A stretch of 15,730 bases of DNA, taken from contig JAKIVF010000085.1 of NCBI GenBank assembly GCA_021647145.1, forward strand, positions 1-15,730. Reading direction: 5' to 3'. The position numbers and the translations under genes were made by a program. Numbering within the stretch: position 1 is the stretch's first letter; every line of letters begins with the position of its first letter. Origin of the DNA: Methylococcaceae bacterium. Its GTDB lineage: Bacteria > Pseudomonadota > Gammaproteobacteria > Methylococcales > Methylomonadaceae. Positions 15,624-15,730 of this stretch are shown here, piece by piece. Under the pieces are notes generated by a model. That model saw only the letters and a list, made by a program, of their open reading frames with translations. It was not told where the DNA came from and made no database searches.

Positions 15624-15730
15624 TCTACCCTCAAAAAAGGTTGCGCAACATTGATTTATAAAGCCTCAAGTCTAAGTGTCTTTAGGTCAAGTTGAAGGAC
15701 TTGCACAAAAAAGCATTGTATGTGTGTTTC

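Overview
The window looks like an accessory (genomic-island) stretch of an AT-rich gammaproteobacterial chromosome. The tRNA-Arg has an encoded CCA. The defence genes are of proteobacterial type, and the intergenic palindromic repeats (GTAGGATGGGCAAAG...CTTTGCCCATCCTAC and CGTCATTCC...GGAATGACG types) are, from memory, common in sulfur- and methane-oxidising gammaproteobacteria. The genus cannot be fixed from the sequence alone.

Layout: 50-126 is tRNA-Arg(CCU) behind a stringent-type -10/GCGC promoter. 127-606 holds no intact gene and looks like eroded element DNA. 607-1350 carries two small unknown genes (one a coiled coil) read divergently. 1418-2350 is a PrpE-like metallophosphoesterase. 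2351-2699 is a non-coding, repeat-rich spacer.

The core (13018 down to 2700, all on the minus strand) is a type I restriction-modification locus, in transcription order: hsdM, a decayed DUF1016/YhcG nuclease gene, a GIY-YIG nuclease, hsdS, an intact DUF1016/YhcG PD-(D/E)XK nuclease, the mntA-hepT toxin-antitoxin pair, and hsdR. hsdM and the yhcG remnant overlap (GTGA), as do mntA and hepT (ATGA). hsdR is broken by one extra A in an A7 run, so the locus as read would methylate but not restrict unless slippage restores the frame. Dispersed palindromic repeats of two families sit at five of the module boundaries, so the locus reads like hsdM-hsdS-hsdR with three accessory cassettes inserted between repeats. 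One repeat between hsdS and yhcG carries a 42-codon frame that overlaps both neighbours by ATGA.

Divergent from hsdM is a 349-aa gene I do not recognise (13135-14184). The right end (14387-15730) looks like a phage- or plasmid-derived segment: an HTH protein with a terminase-small-subunit-like shape, a truncated ParB-like N-terminal domain (59 aa), and four near-palindromic 18-20 bp sites spaced close to whole helical turns, suggesting operators or iterons.
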